A stretch of DNA of 64,000 nucleotides from an uncultured Verrucomicrobiota bacterium (GTDB lineage Bacteria; Verrucomicrobiota; Verrucomicrobiia; Limisphaerales; UBA9464), in contig CAJAHH010000065.1 in assembly GCA_903939515.1 (NCBI GenBank), forward strand, positions 1 through 64,000, written 5' to 3'. Below are positions 8,836-19,000 of this stretch, one piece after another (within the stretch, counting starts at the first letter, position 1; each line of letters starts with the position of its first letter). Both the position numbers and the translations under genes were made by a program. Below the pieces are notes generated by a model. It did no database searches and was not told the DNA's origin. It saw nothing but the letters and a program-made list of their open reading frames with translations.

Positions 8836-10752
8836 TTATTCCTGGATGGTGATGGAGCGCTGGTCGCGTTTGCCCAGTAATGACTCCAACTCCGCGTTGT
8901 TCCACGTCCCGTCGGGTCCGATCAAAACGGCGGGCCCCGTCCGTTGTTTGGGTCGACCACTCTCCAACCACTTCTGAAGCACTTGCTGGGTGCTGTCCCG
9001 CAATCGTTCGGTCGGGGCCATGAAATCATAAGCCGCCGCATCGAAGTCCGGACTTTTAGAAAGCGAACCCGACACCACGCGACGGATGACTGCGTAATCA
9101 TCCGAGAGCAACTGCGCCTGGATGGGTGTCATCCAATTGGTCCCGGAGGTTTGCAACGCGGGTTTCCAACCGCTATGCCACGCAGCGATCACCCTCTGGG
9201 CCGCGTTGCCTTGCAGCATCCAGAGGGCACCCGCCGAGATACGTTCCTGCTCGGCCGTCAGTGGGTATCGCTTCTGCCCGTACTGAACAAACAGGTTGTC
9301 GCGCGTCCAAGCCAAGGTCTTATCCAAATGACACAGGTTGCACGCATTGGGTGTGCCATAACGGGATAACCGTTCATTGCTTGGAGATTCGATCTGGTGG
9401 GAACGGATGGCCTTGAACAACGCGTAAGTCGTGTGAGGCATGTGGCAGTTGAGACAGTTGGAACCCTCGGATTCCTTGAGGTGATGGGTATGTTCAGAAA
9501 TCCGCTCCGTAAACCGAGGTTCGGTGTGGCAGGTGATGCAGGACTGCGGGGTAGCCCCAGTGGGCTTCAATTGGTCGTCGGGATCCGTTCCGTGCATGGT
9601 GTGACACGTGGTGCAGCCCAGAGTGCCCCGCGTAAAACATTTAGATGCGGCCAATCCATTAAACTCACGACCTCCGGCCAGAATGGTTCCATCATTCCAC
9701 CATTGCTCGCGAAAGAACTCGGGATTGCGCCGGTAGTCTGCAACGCGTTCGGGCCTCGGATCGACCCGCGGATGCTTGACCTCATAGCGCGTTTGGAAAA
9801 GACGATCGCCGGGACGATAGGCCGAGCCATTGGTGGCGAAACGCATGGACTGCTCCGGGCGCAGGATGTACGCGCCGTGGCATTGACCGCACACCTCGCT
9901 GGACCTCCGATGATCGAGCTTCGAGGGATTGATCAGGTCGTAGGCGTGCGGGCCATTCTGAGCAGGGTCCGCTTGCAGAGTTCGCCGCTCATTCACATGC
10001 CTCTCACCGGGCCCGTGGCAGGCCTCGCAGGAGATCCCTAACTCCCCAACTTTTGTTTTGAGGAGACCACTGGATTCATCCAGACCCGGATTTCCCGCAG
10101 TGCTGTGACAACGGATGCACTGATGATTCCACTGGATGATGAGCCGTTGCCGGTCCTCGGGCCCTCGCAAGAAAGCCTCGTCGCGAGGCATCCAGCGTTG
10201 GTCGGAGATGAGATAAACCAACGGCAAGGTCTGGAGCAGACCCGGCACCCGCTGGCTGGCCACCCAATAGGTCTGGTAGTGGTGGGAGCCCGTGGTCATG
10301 ACGACAGGTCGACGCACCCTGGGGATCTTCCGCCGGTCCACGGGCCTCTTCGAGGACTCGGCTTGCATCATGAGGTCAGGATCTGGCATCTCAGCCCAGT
10401 AGCCACCCTCCTCACGGAACACTCGGTAGGCAAGGCCTCCGACTTCAATGGTCTGCCCCTCGAAGCGCCCGAGCACCGTCTCGGCCATGGCGGGCTGGGT
10501 CATGGTCCGGTGATAGGACCGATGCCAAGCGGAATGTTCTTCGGCATGACAGGAACTGCACTGGGCCGATCCCACATAACCGAGGGTCCGTTCGGCCTGA
10601 GGGAGGTTGGTCGCCAGCAACGAGGAGGGGGGCTGAACCAAGGGCCAAATCCAATCGACCAACCGGTCACCGGCCAACAGTCCCGAAGTGGCAAGGGCTC
10701 CATGAATCCACAACCAAATTACAATCCTCGGAAATTGCGACTGAGCATTCAT
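8836..10752 (-). CDS. multiheme (eight CXXCH) cytochrome c
   Basis: The 638-residue exported electron-transfer protein has eight CXXCH haem-binding motifs, in order CSSCH (about 65), CIRCH, CEACH, CGQCH, CTTCH, CITCH, CLNCH and CNLCH. An N-terminal hydrophobic segment (IVIWLWIHGALATSGLL) is a signal or anchor. The spacing and motifs such as GYVGSAQCSSCHAEEH resemble cytochrome c554-like doubled-CXXCH proteins. The last 150 residues are haem-free and probably HEAT-like. The partner and the acceptor are unknown. It is convergent with the pseudopilin, with no base between the two stop codons. The downstream PA14-like gene lies behind a terminator, so it is likely transcribed alone. Confidence 0.88.
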   Translation of the reverse strand: MNAQSQFPRIVIWLWIHGALATSGLLAGDRLVDWIWPLVQPPSSLLATNLPQAERTLGYVGSAQCSSCHAEEHSAWHRSYHRTMTQPAMAETVLGRFEGQTIEVGGLAYRVFREEGGYWAEMPDPDLMMQAESSKRPVDRRKIPRVRRPVVMTTGSHHYQTYWVASQRVPGLLQTLPLVYLISDQRWMPRDEAFLRGPEDRQRLIIQWNHQCIRCHSTAGNPGLDESSGLLKTKVGELGISCEACHGPGERHVNERRTLQADPAQNGPHAYDLINPSKLDHRRSSEVCGQCHGAYILRPEQSMRFATNGSAYRPGDRLFQTRYEVKHPRVDPRPERVADYRRNPEFFREQWWNDGTILAGGREFNGLAASKCFTRGTLGCTTCHTMHGTDPDDQLKPTGATPQSCITCHTEPRFTERISEHTHHLKESEGSNCLNCHMPHTTYALFKAIRSHQIESPSNERLSRYGTPNACNLCHLDKTLAWTRDNLFVQYGQKRYPLTAEQERISAGALWMLQGNAAQRVIAAWHSGWKPALQTSGTNWMTPIQAQLLSDDYAVIRRVVSGSLSKSPDFDAAAYDFMAPTERLRDSTQQVLQKWLESGRPKQRTGPAVLIGPDGTWNNAELESLLGKRDQRSITIQE

Positions 10753-10787
10753 GGTCAGGAGTTCTTCGGGTGGCGTCTGAGGTTTCT

Positions 10788-10832
10788 AACAAGAACAAAG
10801 GAGGGGCCCATGGAGAACCCATGAACCCCTCC
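10788..10832 (-). terminator. Rho-independent terminator of the PA14-like gene
   Basis: On the minus strand, just after the stop at 10855, GGAGGGG pairs with CCCCTCC. The stem continues through TTCATGG/CCATGGG, giving about 14 pairs (two GU) around a 5-nt loop at 10800-10832. A T-rich tail follows (complement of 10788-10799). This is a strong intrinsic terminator separating the gene at 10855-13095 from the cytochrome gene. Confidence 0.8.
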
Positions 10833-10854
10833 GTGATCGTTCACACCGGGCCGT

Positions 10855-13095
10855 TTAGCGGCGCACGCGGGCAAACTGCGACGCCTGATCCGGAGTCAGC
10901 GTCAAGGGGCTGGTAGCCCCAGCAACATCGGTCCAAGGACCTTTGATCGAGGCACTGGACTGGAGGGTGCCACCACCGGTCCAGGTCAGCGTGATCGAGC
11001 CATTGGCGTTGCGCACGATGCTGGAGAAAGCCAGCGGGGTCGTGGAACCACCACCGGGCTCGGCGACAGTGCGACGGCGGAAGGTGCGGAGGGCACCGGC
11101 TTGTGTGCCGTTGACCAGCGCACGGGTACCGTCGGCGTTGACCGTGAACCACTCCACGTTCGCACCGCCACCACCTTCCATCCACAGCAGGCGGAACAGG
11201 TAAACTCCCGCCTTCGTCGCCTCGAAGTAGAACTGCGTGTCCGAGCTGCCCCGGCCACCGTTGAACTCGCCCAACACTTGGGACTTCACGTTGTTCGTGG
11301 TGCCCACAGACACCTGGAACCCGTCGTCACTGTTCACAACCATCGCGTACACCCCAGCTGCCGGGATTTCCACAAAGGTCAATACTTCGCCAGCGATGTT
11401 GTCGAGGCCGCCATTGATGCCCGGGATGCCCGGGATGCCTTCGTCGTTCACCGCCAACTCGCCCAGACCGCTGGCCTTGAAGTTACCAGCCTCGGCAGAC
11501 GCCTGGTCGAAGTTCACGTAGTCGATCTTGAAGATTCCGCCCACTTCACCCGAAGCATCATGCTCCGAAGCGCCCAAGGCACCGGCCAACTGCGACTCCG
11601 CAGCCGACAGCACCGTGCCGGCCGGACGGGCCGCAGCCAACTGATGCGTGCGCCAGTTCATGCCCGCCTCGGTACCAGTGCCTACCGCCGTCGCCAACTC
11701 GGCCGACAGGGTCGCATAGGTCGCCGCCGTGAAGCCCACCGTCTCGGTCAGCTCTTGGCCGGTCGCCGTGGTGTAGGTCGCTTTCAGCGTGTGGCGCGAT
11801 CCCGACGGGATCAACGAGGGGCTCACGTAGCGAACCACCACCGTGTTGTCCACGCGGGTCACCGATGTGGCCGTGATGGAAGCGCCATTCAGCTCCAGCT
11901 TCACGCCGGCCGAATCCTTCACTGTCATCCACGCCGCATCCGTCAGCACCGCGGTGATGACTTTCGGAGTCGTGCTCACGCTCAGGTAACCCGGAGCAAT
12001 GAACGACCCGTTCTCTTCCACCACGCGGCCCGTGTTATCGGTGAAGCGCACCGTCACAGTCACCTTCGAGCGAGGCGCGAACACCTGCGTGCCCGTGTGG
12101 CTCACGAACACCCGCTCGCTCTCCGGGTAGTTGTCATTGACCAGCTCCCGAGTCACTTCGACCGGCGTCGTAACCTTGCCATTCAGGCTCACCGTCATGC
12201 CCGCGGCCGTGTTCACCGTCTTGCCCAAGGCTTCGACGATTCGATTGGTCACCGCCACACCATTGCCCGTCACGCTCGAGAGCAACGGCGGCACGCCCAC
12301 AGCGATGTTGTCCACCGCCCACCACCAGTCGTTGGCAGCCGTCAGCATCCCGAAGCGCAAGTTCATCGTCGTGGCACCCGCCGGATTGTTCAGCGGAACC
12401 ACCACAGACTCGTTGATGAAGTCGATGTCCTTATGGAAGTTCGGGCTCTGCGAGTCCGAATCGAAGTCTACCACACGCTTGTTGGCACCACCGTCGAAGG
12501 ACGCGTCCACCACGCCGTTCTGGTGGTTGATCGGGCCTCCGGTCTCGTTCACCGGCCAGTTGGCTCCACCGTCGTCGAAGGCCTCAGGCCGCCAGGTCGA
12601 ATCGAAAGCCACCACCAGCGAGTTGGCCGCGGCACCCTTCACGTTGATCGCCGGCAGCGTGATGTAGGAGTTGAAGAGACCCTTCGCGTGGCCCGCGTCG
12701 TCCCATTCATCCGGATCGGCGATCATCACCGTGTTGTCGCCGAAGGCCCACTCAGCGCGGCGTTGATTGCCGGCCGCGCGCACCCACCAGTCCTTGTTCG
12801 CGAAGGTCCAGCCGGCCCATTCCACAATACCGTCCAAAGCAGTGCCGAAGCCCGGCATTGCCGAGTTATCCAGGACCCATCCACTCGGGGGTGTTCCAGT
12901 CCACACTTCCAAACCAGCAAGCGCTTCCTCCCGGTTCGGGCCCAGGGGCAATGAATCGAAGTTCTCAGCAAACAGACGGTTGGAAACCGCCTGAGCCTGA
13001 AGTGAACCCTGCATCGCCGTGGCGATCAGGGACGCAGCGATGGCCGACAGCAATTGCCGTCGAACGCCAGGTTCTTTGATAGAGGTTGATTTCAT
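10855..13095 (-). CDS. large exported protein with PA14-like domain
   Basis: The 746-residue protein begins MKSTSIKEPGVRRQLLSA with a signal peptide ending near SLQAQA. The first 250 residues are a lectin-like beta domain (SNRLFAENFDSLPLGPN, DWWWAVDNIAVG). Three Ig-like segments follow. A PA14-like segment at about 530-650 carries YAMVVNSDDGFQVSVG and YLFRLLWMEGGGGANVEW. The C-terminal about 60 residues (TLQSSASIKGPWTDV to FARVRR) match a domain shared with two other exported proteins here. No catalytic motif was recognised; polysaccharide binding is a guess. ATG at 13095 was preferred over 13122 because it places the signal peptide normally. A promoter-like element lies at 13133-13160. Confidence 0.75.
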   Translation of the reverse strand: MKSTSIKEPGVRRQLLSAIAASLIATAMQGSLQAQAVSNRLFAENFDSLPLGPNREEALAGLEVWTGTPPSGWVLDNSAMPGFGTALDGIVEWAGWTFANKDWWVRAAGNQRRAEWAFGDNTVMIADPDEWDDAGHAKGLFNSYITLPAINVKGAAANSLVVAFDSTWRPEAFDDGGANWPVNETGGPINHQNGVVDASFDGGANKRVVDFDSDSQSPNFHKDIDFINESVVVPLNNPAGATTMNLRFGMLTAANDWWWAVDNIAVGVPPLLSSVTGNGVAVTNRIVEALGKTVNTAAGMTVSLNGKVTTPVEVTRELVNDNYPESERVFVSHTGTQVFAPRSKVTVTVRFTDNTGRVVEENGSFIAPGYLSVSTTPKVITAVLTDAAWMTVKDSAGVKLELNGASITATSVTRVDNTVVVRYVSPSLIPSGSRHTLKATYTTATGQELTETVGFTAATYATLSAELATAVGTGTEAGMNWRTHQLAAARPAGTVLSAAESQLAGALGASEHDASGEVGGIFKIDYVNFDQASAEAGNFKASGLGELAVNDEGIPGIPGINGGLDNIAGEVLTFVEIPAAGVYAMVVNSDDGFQVSVGTTNNVKSQVLGEFNGGRGSSDTQFYFEATKAGVYLFRLLWMEGGGGANVEWFTVNADGTRALVNGTQAGALRTFRRRTVAEPGGGSTTPLAFSSIVRNANGSITLTWTGGGTLQSSASIKGPWTDVAGATSPLTLTPDQASQFARVRR

Positions 13096-13132
13096 GATCA
13101 TCGATGGGAAAAACCGATTCAAGGCGTAGCCC

Positions 13133-13160
13133 TAACCGGTCTCCGGTTTTAGCACTTGAA
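13133..13160 (-). promoter_or_regulatory. element shared with the 22090 promoter
   Basis: On the minus strand this reads TTCAAGTGCT, then AACCGG-AGA-CCGGTTA, a perfect inverted repeat. It sits about 40-65 bp upstream of the ATG at 13095. A near copy (TTGAAGTGCT, AACCGG, GGTTA) sits at a similar distance upstream of the 2026-residue gene. It could be a shared promoter or operator; which protein reads it is unknown. Confidence 0.4.
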
Positions 13161-13271
13161 ACGCGGGATTCAACCTTACCAAAGCCCGTCACGGACGTTT
13201 AACGGAACTGACCAAAACACACCTTATCCATCGCTCATTTGTAACAACCACCACCTTTCTTCGATCGAATT

Positions 13272-13302
13272 AGACTCGAGATTGGCACGAGTCTTTATTA
13301 TT
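13272..13302 (+). other. hairpin immediately upstream of the dehydrogenase start
   Basis: AGACTCG (13272-13278) and CGAGTCT (13288-13294) form a perfect 7-bp stem with a 9-nt loop. A T-rich stretch follows, and the ATG is at 13312. It may act as an attenuator, a weak terminator or an operator for the HpnZ-like gene. It is also possible that it has no role. Confidence 0.35.
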
Positions 13303-13311
13303 TCTACGACC

Positions 13312-14376
13312 ATGGACTCCAGTGTGTTGGCCGCCATTTTCTCCGATGTTGATTCCCCATTTAGCTATCAACGATTCTGTCGCCCCTCGCTCGGATCCGG
13401 GGAGGCATTGGTATCCATTTCATTGACCACCCTCTGTGGTTCCGACCTCCACACCGTTCACGGGCGTCGCCGCGGACCGACCCCAATAGTGCTGGGTCAC
13501 GAGGCGGTCGGACGTGTGGTTGCGGTGGGACCTGGTCTAGACCCCTCGTGGGTGGACCAGCGCATCACCTGGACCCTGACCGACTCCTGCGGCGTGTGTG
13601 ATCCTTGTACCCGTTGGAATCTACCGCAGAAATGCGAACGCCTTTTCAAATACGGGCACAGAAGCGTGTCGGACGGATCTGGATTGAACGGCTGCTACGC
13701 CACTCACATGGTTTTGCGAACCGGCACACACCTCGTGCGAGTACCCAACTCTCTGAGCGATGCCATGGTGGCTCCGGCCAATTGCGCTCTGGCGACCATG
13801 ATCGCCGTCATCGAATCCCTTCCAACACCTGGAGAACGGGTGGTGATTCAAGGGGCTGGATTGCTCGGGCTTTATGGCTGTGCTTTGTTGAAATCATCCG
13901 GTTGGAAGGAAGTCATCGTTGTGGATCGACAACCCTCTCGCCTGCTCGCGGTTCCCCGGTTTGGCGGTGTCCCCATCTTGTCGACCGCCCATAATGCGAT
14001 TCATGCCAACTCGGCCGATGTCGTCATTGAGGTCACCGGCAGTGCCTCGGTCATCGCTGATGGAATTAGCTGGCTGAGACCGGGCGGGCATTACGCCATC
14101 GCCGGGCTAGTGCATCCGGATTCGGCCCTGCAACTGACGGGTGAAACCCTGATCCGCAAATGCCTGACCCTGCGAGGCATTCACAACTACGCCCCCCGTC
14201 ATCTCGATGCCGCGATCGCCTTCCTGTCGAAGTATCGAGACTGCTACCCTTGGGAGTCCTTGGTTTCACCTCCAATCCCTTTGAGCCAATTGGAGGAAGC
14301 CTTCCGACTGGCAGCCTCCGGAAAATGGCAGCGCGTCTCAGTCATTCCCGATGGGTTTGAAGCCGGTGTTTCGTGA
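13312..14376 (+). CDS. zinc-binding alcohol dehydrogenase, phosphonate-associated (HpnZ-like)
   Basis: A medium-chain, NAD(P)-dependent, zinc-binding dehydrogenase of 354 residues. Catalytic zinc ligands lie in TLCGSDLHTVHGRR and LGHEAVG. The structural zinc cluster is SCGVCDPCTRWNLPQKC. The Rossmann motif is VVIQGAGLLGLYGCAL with VVDRQ after it. The segments CGSDLHTVHGRRRGPTPIVL, APANCALATM and RGIHNYAPRHLDAAIAFL match the family named for its association with phosphonate catabolism (TIGR03366, HpnZ), from memory. The substrate in that family is not established. ATG at 13312 gives the normal length. It is followed 88 bp later by a DUF5690 transporter gene in the same direction. Confidence 0.85.
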   Translation: MDSSVLAAIFSDVDSPFSYQRFCRPSLGSGEALVSISLTTLCGSDLHTVHGRRRGPTPIVLGHEAVGRVVAVGPGLDPSWVDQRITWTLTDSCGVCDPCTRWNLPQKCERLFKYGHRSVSDGSGLNGCYATHMVLRTGTHLVRVPNSLSDAMVAPANCALATMIAVIESLPTPGERVVIQGAGLLGLYGCALLKSSGWKEVIVVDRQPSRLLAVPRFGGVPILSTAHNAIHANSADVVIEVTGSASVIADGISWLRPGGHYAIAGLVHPDSALQLTGETLIRKCLTLRGIHNYAPRHLDAAIAFLSKYRDCYPWESLVSPPIPLSQLEEAFRLAASGKWQRVSVIPDGFEAGVS

Positions 14377-14464
14377 TCGTCACTGGGTCTGCTAGAGCGA
14401 TCGTGAACTATCCCATAGTGAGCTACGTCCACCATTGGGCCGGAAAACCCGTCGATTCTTCGCC

Positions 14465-15727
14465 ATGAAAGCCATGATCCACCGCTGGCAAAAAGACCCG
14501 ATAGCGCTGGCGGCCTGGTGCACCGTATCCGCGTTTGGAACCTACGCCTGCATGTACGGTTTTCGGAAACCCTTCACCGCAGGCGTTTATGTCAGTGATC
14601 CGTTCAGCCCGGGTTTCAAGGCACTGTTGGTGAGTGCTCAAGTCCTGGGCTACACCGCCTCCAAGGCCATGGGCATCCGGGTTATTGCCGAGATGGCACC
14701 CCGACGCCGAATCGCCACGCTCTTTGCTTTGATCGCCGTGGCCGAGGCCGCCTGGATCCTCTTTGGTCTACTGCCACCGTCTTTTGCGGCGATTTGCCTC
14801 TTCTTAAATGGACTACCGCTGGGAATGGTTTTTGGCCTCGTTCTGGGGTTTCTTGAGGGTCGACGACTTTCTGAAGCCTTTATCACCGGTCTTTGCTGCA
14901 GCTTCATTCTCGCCGACGGCTTGTCGAAGACCGTGGGTCTGCAATTGCTTGAGGCCGGTGTGCCGGAACGCTGGATGCCGGCGGCCGCCGGAGCGGTCTT
15001 CGCACTCCCATTGTGGGGATTCGCTTCGATGCTCGGACAAATCCCGCCGCCCACCGATTCTGATGTCGTCGCCCGCGCGGAACGACAACCGCTGAATCGG
15101 TCTGAGCGATGGGGATTTCTTAAGCGCCATGGAATAGCGGTGCTACTCATCATCACAGCCTACACACTGGTCACACTGCTGCGCTCCGTGAGGGCTGATT
15201 TTTCAAGGGAACTCTGGCAGGCGTTGGGTGCTCCCGGTGCCGCGATGGTTTTCACTCGGTCAGAGATGTGGGTCACGCTGGCAGTCCTTATTCCTATGGG
15301 GTTAATGGCCCGTATCAGGGACAATCGACGGGCGTTTTATACCGGATTGGCTGTCTCGTGCCTGGGGTTGGCGATGGTTGCGACCGCGTGCTTGGCTTGG
15401 CGGCGGGGAGGCATTGATGCCTTCGGGTTCATGGTGGCGGTGGGTATTGGGTTGTACCTCCCTTACATTGCCGTTCACGCCACCCTCTTTGAACGATTCA
15501 TCGCTCTGACCCGAGATCGCGCCAATTTGGGGTTTCTCATGTATCTGGCCGACACGGCGGGCTACCTCGCAGTGTGTGTGGTCCTAGTGACTCGAGGACG
15601 TTTGATGACCGTGGAGGGAGTACTGCCCTTGTTCTTGGATGCCGGACTGACCATTGCGGTCTTGGGGATTGGAGCACTGGTCCTGGCTGGTGGTTGGATG
15701 CATCGCAGCCATAAGCAAATGGGGTAA
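14465..15727 (+). CDS. DUF5690 family MFS-like transporter
   Basis: A polytopic inner-membrane protein of 420 residues with about 11-12 hydrophobic helices. It starts MKAMIHRWQKDPIALAAWC. The segments FGTYACMYGFRKPFTAGVY, VLGYTASKAMGIRVIAEM and LFLNGLPLGMVFGLVLGFLEGR match DUF5690, a major-facilitator relative that I recall near 2-aminoethylphosphonate catabolism genes in Bacteroidetes. That context and the HpnZ-like gene upstream suggest uptake of a phosphonate or related compound, by inference. The ATG at 14465 was chosen over 14435 because the longer start adds a short non-conserved basic stretch. There is no obvious terminator in the 200 bp after the stop. Confidence 0.75.
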   Translation: MKAMIHRWQKDPIALAAWCTVSAFGTYACMYGFRKPFTAGVYVSDPFSPGFKALLVSAQVLGYTASKAMGIRVIAEMAPRRRIATLFALIAVAEAAWILFGLLPPSFAAICLFLNGLPLGMVFGLVLGFLEGRRLSEAFITGLCCSFILADGLSKTVGLQLLEAGVPERWMPAAAGAVFALPLWGFASMLGQIPPPTDSDVVARAERQPLNRSERWGFLKRHGIAVLLIITAYTLVTLLRSVRADFSRELWQALGAPGAAMVFTRSEMWVTLAVLIPMGLMARIRDNRRAFYTGLAVSCLGLAMVATACLAWRRGGIDAFGFMVAVGIGLYLPYIAVHATLFERFIALTRDRANLGFLMYLADTAGYLAVCVVLVTRGRLMTVEGVLPLFLDAGLTIAVLGIGALVLAGGWMHRSHKQMG

Positions 15728-15932
15728 TTCGCGATCGAAACTGGCGAGACTTCAGCCAGAACCATCCCGCTCAATCGGGCGTGCTGGCTGCGCTTTCTTC
15801 CGCAAGCGCGTCGGTATTCGTTCGTTACGGGCGGCAAGCAGGAGCCTCATCAAGCCCGCGCTGGGCGCTCGCCTCGTTGTGCGAAAGAATCCGCCACACC
15901 ATCGCTTTCCTCCCGACTGAAGTGCTCTGGCT

Positions 15933-15974
15933 CAAGAAAAATGGGACGGACCCGTTTTGCGGATCCGCCCCATT
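15933..15974 (-). terminator. Rho-independent terminator of the 2026-residue gene
   Basis: Bases 15940-15950 (AATGGGACGGA) pair with 15964-15974 (TCCGCCCCATT), an 11-bp stem with one GU-type mismatch. In the minus direction it is followed by TTTTTCTT (complement of 15934-15941). It sits 36 bp after the stop of the long minus-strand gene. Confidence 0.75.
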
Positions 15975-16009
15975 GCGAAGCTATTTATGTGAAGGCTGTT
16001 TGGCTCAGA

Positions 16010-19000
16010 TCACTCCACCGAAATCCGGACGAATCCGGTGGCCACCCCGAAGGGCACCTCGACGGTTAGATCGGAACCAGTGCCAACAACCGGTGATTGC
16101 ACCGGGGTCCAAGCGGTCTGATCCAAGGCCGTGCGGCTTTGGAGGATGTAGGTACGGCCCGGTTCAGACATGAAGGTGATCTTCAGTCCTGTCGCGGTGG
16201 CAGCGACACCCAGGATCGGAGCCTTGGGTTGCGGCAGCGCCATCGGCCCGACCGGCTTAATGCTGGTGGCCTTGAAGAAGCCGTCGGCATCGAGTGCGGT
16301 CCAGTCTTGGGCCCAGTTCTCGGAACCGAAGGCTCCAGTGAAGTTCACCTTCACGAATCCAGGGGTCTCGGTCTGCGGCACACCATAAGCCGGGCTGCCG
16401 GCGCGCAACGTCGGATCCAACTGGCCATCGGCCTTGCGGCTAATGCCTCCGAGCAGCGGATCCACCGTCGGGTTCAAGGCGGCCGGCACGTACTCCTTGC
16501 CGTAGTCTTCGTTCGATCCCGTCTTGTAACCCCAGAACACGTTGTTCTTCAGCTCCGGCGTCGAAACACCGTCGTCGTCGATACGCACTCGCACGCCACC
16601 GAAGTCGGTGAACACCGAGTTGAACCAACGCGCCTTGTTCTCCTGACGGAAGCGCAACGCGTCGTTGCCGCTCGAATTGGTGCCCGCTCCGATCATCGTC
16701 GCGTTGCGCACCACATAATTAGCCAAGGGCAATGCTCCCGGAACGCGCACGTCCGGCGACTGAGGCTGGCCGTTTTGCTCCGCGCCGCTGTCCTTGGCCG
16801 TCGGCTCTTGGATCCCGAACCAGAACTGGTTCTGACCGTTGTAGCCCATGTCGGTGTCGAATCCGTCGTCGTCGCAGAACGCAGCCACCAAGTGCTTGGT
16901 GTTCACCGAACCACCGAAGAACTCGAACCCGTCGTCGGCAATGCAGTAGGCTTCCAGATAGTCAGCCACAGTGCCACGGCCTACGCCGCACAACGACCAC
17001 CCGTTGATCTCCTTGTCGGTGGTCAGCTTCTTACCACCATGCCGCACCGACACATAGCGGAACACGCCTGAGCTATCGTCGTCATCGGTGCCGCCATAGC
17101 GGTGCAAGTAGTCGATCTGGCCCGTGAAGTCGTTGGTCACGGCAAGGTCCGGAAGACCTTCGTAGATATCATAGGACACGTTGTTGGTCGTCCATCCCGG
17201 GTTGTTCAACCGGGCGTTACCGAAGAGAACGATGCCACCCCAGAGACCCCGTGTCGGGAAGGGCAAGTCGCCCGCGTCGCTCACGTCATCCACTTCGGCC
17301 GTGAAGATGATCGGGTTGCCCGCAGTCCCGGCGGCATTGATCTTACCTCCGCGGCAGACAAAGAGGCAGCCGAAGTCGTTGGCCGCACTGGAAGAAGAGC
17401 CTGTCCCTGACACACCCTTAATCACCGTGCCGGGCTCGATGTTCAGGACGGAGTTGCTCATCACGTAAGTGAAGCCCGTCAGAATGTAGGTGTTGGTCGC
17501 CACCCAATCGTAGGTGCCGTAGAGGTAGTTTGAATCGACGTAAACGACATTGTCGCGGGCCGGGAAGAAACCCTCGGCGCTGAGCCCCGTCCAGCCGTAG
17601 GCCCAGTTGTCATTGGCGTCGAATGCGCCCTTGTAATTAGCGGGGGTCCAGAAGCCGTCGGCCGGCGTGCTCATCGCGCCCGTGAAGGCTGGGCTGCCCG
17701 TCGACAACCTCGGATCCAACTTGCCGTCCGGCTTGCGACTAATCGACAGCAACTTCGGATCAGCCACCGGGTTCAGATCGGCCGGCACATACTCCTTGCC
17801 GTAGTCTTCGTTGGATCCAGCGAGGAATCCCCAGAACAAGTTATTCTTCACGTCGGGCGTCGAAACTCCGTCGTCGTCAATGCGAACGCGAACACCACCA
17901 AAGCCCGTCACGATGGAGTTGTACCACCGCGCTTTGTTCTCCTGGCGGAAGCGCAACGCATCGTTGGCTGTCGTGTTCGTTCCAGCTCCAATTAAGGTCG
18001 CATTGCGGATCGTGTAGTTCGACAGCGGCAGCGCTCCGGCCACACGCACGTCCGGGGACTGCGGCTGCCCGTTTTGCTCCGAACCGCTGTCCTTGGCTGT
18101 CGGCTCTTGGATCCCGAACCAGAACTGGTTCTGACCATTGTAGCCCATGTCAGTGTCGAACCCGTCGTCGTCATTGAAGGCCGACACCAAGTGCTTGGTG
18201 TTGACCGAGCCACCGAAGAACTCAAACCCGTCGTCAGCGATGCAGTAGGCTTCCAGATAGTCAGCCACCGTGCCTCGGCCCACACCACACAAGGACCATC
18301 CATTGATCTCCTTGTCGGTCGTCAGCTTCTTGCCGCCGTGCCGCACCGAGACGTAGCGCATCGAACCGGAACTATCGTCGTCATTGCTGCCACCATAGCG
18401 ATGCAAGTAATCGATCTGACCGCTCACCGCATTGGTCACCGCGAGGTCGGGCAGTCCTTCGTAGATGTCGTAGGAGACGTTGTTGGTCGTCCATCCCGGA
18501 TTGTTCAACCGGGCATTACCAAAGAGGACGATGCCACCCCACAAACCGCGGGTCGGGAAGGGCAAGTCGCCCGCATCGCTCACATCGTCGGCCACTGCCG
18601 TGAAGATGATGGGCCGATTCGGCGTGCCATTGGCGTTGAGCTTGCCACCGGAGCAAACAAACAAGCAGCCGAAGTCATTCGCCGCACTGGTCGAGGTTCC
18701 CGTGCCGGAGGCTCCCTTCACTACCGTGCCCGCCTCGATGTTCAAGACGGCGTTGCTCATCACGTACGTAAAACCCGTCAAAATGTACGTGTTGGTCGCG
18801 ACCCAGTTATGGGTTCCATACAAGTAACCTGCAGCCACGTTGATCACATTGCCCTCGACGGTACCAATGGTGATACGAACGGTGACCACCGCGGACTCTA
18901 GGGCTCCGTCGCTCACCTTGAAAGTGAACGTGTCATTCCCCTGGGCATTGAGCTTCGGAGTGTAGGTCAGGTTCGGGGCTGTACCGGAGAGAACACCGAG

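Noticed and set aside
9484-9490. Single ATGGGTA heptamer
   Set aside because: A half-site only, inside the cytochrome coding sequence with no partner heptamer, so it is not counted as a NarL-type site.
11101-12954. 617-codon plus-strand frame inside the PA14-like gene
   Set aside because: Extreme Arg/His composition and no motifs; it mirrors a real gene with signal peptide and PA14-like domain on the other strand.
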